From Spirochaetaceae bacterium (GTDB taxonomy: Bacteria > Spirochaetota > Spirochaetia > Treponematales > Breznakiellaceae): a DNA stretch of 6,994 nucleotides. The position numbers were made by a program, and so were the translations under genes. The stretch covers positions 1 to 6,994 of the forward strand of contig JAIRSS010000121.1 in assembly GCA_031255315.1 (NCBI GenBank). The letters are read 5' to 3'. Positions 5,536 through 6,994 of the stretch are shown here, in pieces (position 1 is the first letter of the stretch; each line of letters starts with the position of its first letter). The notes below the pieces were generated by a model that saw nothing but the letters and a program-made list of their open reading frames with translations, had not been told where the DNA came from and searched no databases.

Positions 5536-5542
5536 AAATCAA
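5514..5542 (-). promoter_or_regulatory. Candidate promoter of the IclR-family gene
   Basis: On the minus strand TTGATT (5537-5542, 4 of 6) is followed after exactly 17 bp by TATATT (5514-5519, 5 of 6). The start would be near 5507, about 64 nt before the ATG at 5443. The spacer contains the whole TTCATATATATGAA palindrome, the classical layout for autorepression. Confidence 0.55.
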
Positions 5543-5563
5543 GATATATAGAAGGAGAATTTC

Positions 5564-6847
5564 ATGAAAAAAGCGTTATTTTTATCGGCTCTTGTCGCAG
5601 TTTCCACAACATTGTTTGCGGGCTCGCAAGGTGATGTCAGTGGCAGGGATAACTACATGCGCCTGACTTGGTGGGGCAATACGGTGAGGGACGAGAGAAC
5701 CCTGAAAACGGCGCAGCTTTACCAGAGCGCCAATCCGGGCGTTACCATTGAAACCGAGACAACCGGGTGGGCCGGTTACTGGGATAAATTGAACACCCAG
5801 GCCTCCGCCGGTAATCTTCCCGATCTTATTCAGCATGACTACGCCTATATCATGCAGTGGGCAAACCGGAACCAGTTGCTCGACCTGACCCCGTATACCC
5901 AGAGCGGTGTCATCGACGTGTCCAAAATACCGGCGTCCGCTCTATCCGCGGGCAAACTCAACGGTAAACTCTATGGCATCAGTCTGGGGACCAACGCGAT
6001 GGGTATGGCCTACGATCCCGCGGTACTGGCAAAGGCCGGTGTCAGCGTTCCTGATTCCACCAAATGGACATTGAAAGACTTTGAGGATATGGCCCTGACG
6101 ATTTACCAGAAGACCGGTGTCAGGACACTGCCTCTTGGTACAACTGATGTGAAGGTCGTATTCGAAATATTCCTCCGGCAGACCGGAGCGTCTTTCTATA
6201 CCCCGGACGGGAAGAAACTGGGCTTTTCCGATCCCTCGCTTTTGAAGGATTACTGGGATCTCCAGCTTAGACTCCTCAACGCGGGGGCTTTGATACCCGC
6301 CGATGAGGCCTTTATAACGGTCAGTATAGAAGAAGACGCTTTTTCCAAGGGGCAGTCGTGGGTGCAGTACATCTGGAGCAATCAGCTCACCGCGACGGCA
6401 AACGGAGCGAAACGTCCCATCGGCATGCTTCTTTTTCCCACCATCGATAACGCGAAACGAAAAGGGACATACCTCAAACCTTCAATGTTTTTCAGCATTG
6501 CGGCAAAGGCGGAAAACCCCGATTTGGCGGCAAAGGTATTTAACTTCTTCCTGAACGATCTTGGCGCGAACGATATTCTTCTCGCCGAGCGCGGCGTTCC
6601 TGTTCCTGAAAACGTCCGTTCCTATCTGCTCCCCAAGATGGACAACGATATGAAGATGTCCTTTGAATTTGTTTCCCTTGCGGCGGCAAACTCAAGTGAC
6701 ATTGACCAGCCCGATCCGGCGGCAAACGGCGAGATTCTCGCGTTACTGCGGGATATTGCGCAACAGGTTTTGAGCAAGAGTATTTCTTCGTCCGAGGGCG
6801 CTTCCCGGTTTATAACCAGGGCAAACCAAATTTTAAGCGCACAGTAG
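5564..6847 (+). CDS. ABC transporter substrate-binding protein, family 1 / CUT1 sugar type (427 aa)
   Basis: An extracytoplasmic binding protein that captures a solute, most likely a sugar or oligosaccharide, for an ABC importer. Residues 1-19 form a signal peptide (MKKALFLSALVAVSTTLFA) with probable signal peptidase I cleavage after A19. The position where a lipobox cysteine would sit (LFAG-C) is serine (S21), so a soluble periplasmic protein is predicted. The mature part has the usual family-1 features: LTWWG (34-38) as first strand, ANPGVTIE (56-63), the W/Y-rich WAGYWDKL (69-76), NLPDLIQHD (84-92), LNGKLYGISL (132-141), the AYDPAVLAKAGV segment (149-160) and KPSMFFSIAAKAENPD (305-320). 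The length is normal for the family. The start ATG has AAGGAG (5552-5557) 6 nt upstream. It is first in an operon with the permease gene 27 nt downstream. The substrate cannot be read from sequence; the aromatic residues suit a carbohydrate ligand. Confidence 0.93.
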   Translation: MKKALFLSALVAVSTTLFAGSQGDVSGRDNYMRLTWWGNTVRDERTLKTAQLYQSANPGVTIETETTGWAGYWDKLNTQASAGNLPDLIQHDYAYIMQWANRNQLLDLTPYTQSGVIDVSKIPASALSAGKLNGKLYGISLGTNAMGMAYDPAVLAKAGVSVPDSTKWTLKDFEDMALTIYQKTGVRTLPLGTTDVKVVFEIFLRQTGASFYTPDGKKLGFSDPSLLKDYWDLQLRLLNAGALIPADEAFITVSIEEDAFSKGQSWVQYIWSNQLTATANGAKRPIGMLLFPTIDNAKRKGTYLKPSMFFSIAAKAENPDLAAKVFNFFLNDLGANDILLAERGVPVPENVRSYLLPKMDNDMKMSFEFVSLAAANSSDIDQPDPAANGEILALLRDIAQQVLSKSISSSEGASRFITRANQILSAQ

Positions 6848-6874
6848 TGGCATGAAGGTACAGGGAGTCGGGTT

Positions 6875-6994
6875 ATGAGTGACAATCAAGCGCTTCAGTA
6901 TAAAAAAAGACGGTTTATGGAAGATGTCGCGGGGTATGCTTTTATTAGTCCGTGGCTCCTCTGTTTTTTCGCTTTTTCTATTATTCCCATTATG
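6875..6994 (+). CDS. ABC transporter permease, MalF/UgpA-type (5' end only, 40 codons)
   Basis: The gene runs off the window. The visible part has a short polar, basic N-terminus (MSDNQALQYKKRRFMEDVAG) and then the start of a first membrane helix, YAFISPWLLCFFAFSIIPIM (21-40). The AGYxFISPWLL pattern at the entry of the first helix is typical of the first permease gene of CUT1 sugar importers, as found right after the binding protein. GGGAG (6863-6867) lies 7 nt before the ATG. The 27-nt gap to the binding-protein stop means they are almost surely cotranscribed. A second permease gene would be expected next. CUT1 importers often use a shared ATPase coded elsewhere. Confidence 0.85.
   Translation, partial: MSDNQALQYKKRRFMEDVAGYAFISPWLLCFFAFSIIPIM

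Overview
The window (about 7 kb, moderately GC-rich) reads like a spirochaete chromosome. The best single clue is a short lipoprotein signal peptide ending in L-F-F-A-S-C, the relaxed lipobox seen in Treponema and its relatives. A sugar-type ABC binding protein with a Treponema-like 'LFAGSQ' leader end fits the same group. A gut (for example termite-gut) treponeme is my guess, made from style and composition and not from any database search.

Layout: a tRNA-Phe(GAA) gene with its own promoter (9-119) is followed by a short non-coding stretch with a strong hairpin. A minus-strand lipoprotein gene of unknown function (267-1019) is divergent from a plus-strand AMP-forming acyl-CoA synthetase gene (1195-2895), which ends in a clear intrinsic terminator. 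Convergent to it is a minus-strand Ldh2-family NAD(P)-dependent 2-hydroxyacid dehydrogenase (2960-4042). Between that gene and the next lie about 640 bp with no convincing gene. This stretch is made of repeats: two related palindromes with the core GAGCCTGTyCCAAAAC, a GTCAT-type dispersed repeat, and two minus-strand terminator-like hairpins. Then come an IclR-family regulator (4685-5443, minus) and, divergent from it, the start of a CUT1-type ABC importer operon: a substrate-binding protein (5564-6847) and the first 40 codons of a MalF/UgpA-type permease (6875 to the window edge).

How the parts may work together: the regulator and the transporter share a 120-bp divergent control region with two overlapping sigma-70-like promoters. 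A perfect 14-bp palindrome (TTCATATATATGAA) fills most of the spacer of the regulator promoter, just downstream of the transporter start point. This suggests an IclR protein that controls its own gene and an importer for a sugar or sugar-derived acid. The dehydrogenase could act on the imported compound or a product of it, as in the E. coli yiaJ/yiaK arrangement, but it has its own candidate promoter and is separated from the regulator by the repeat block, so this link is inference. I saw no CRISPR array, complete insertion sequence, phage gene or obviously new multi-gene system. The points most worth a second look are the operator/promoter layout and the repeat block.
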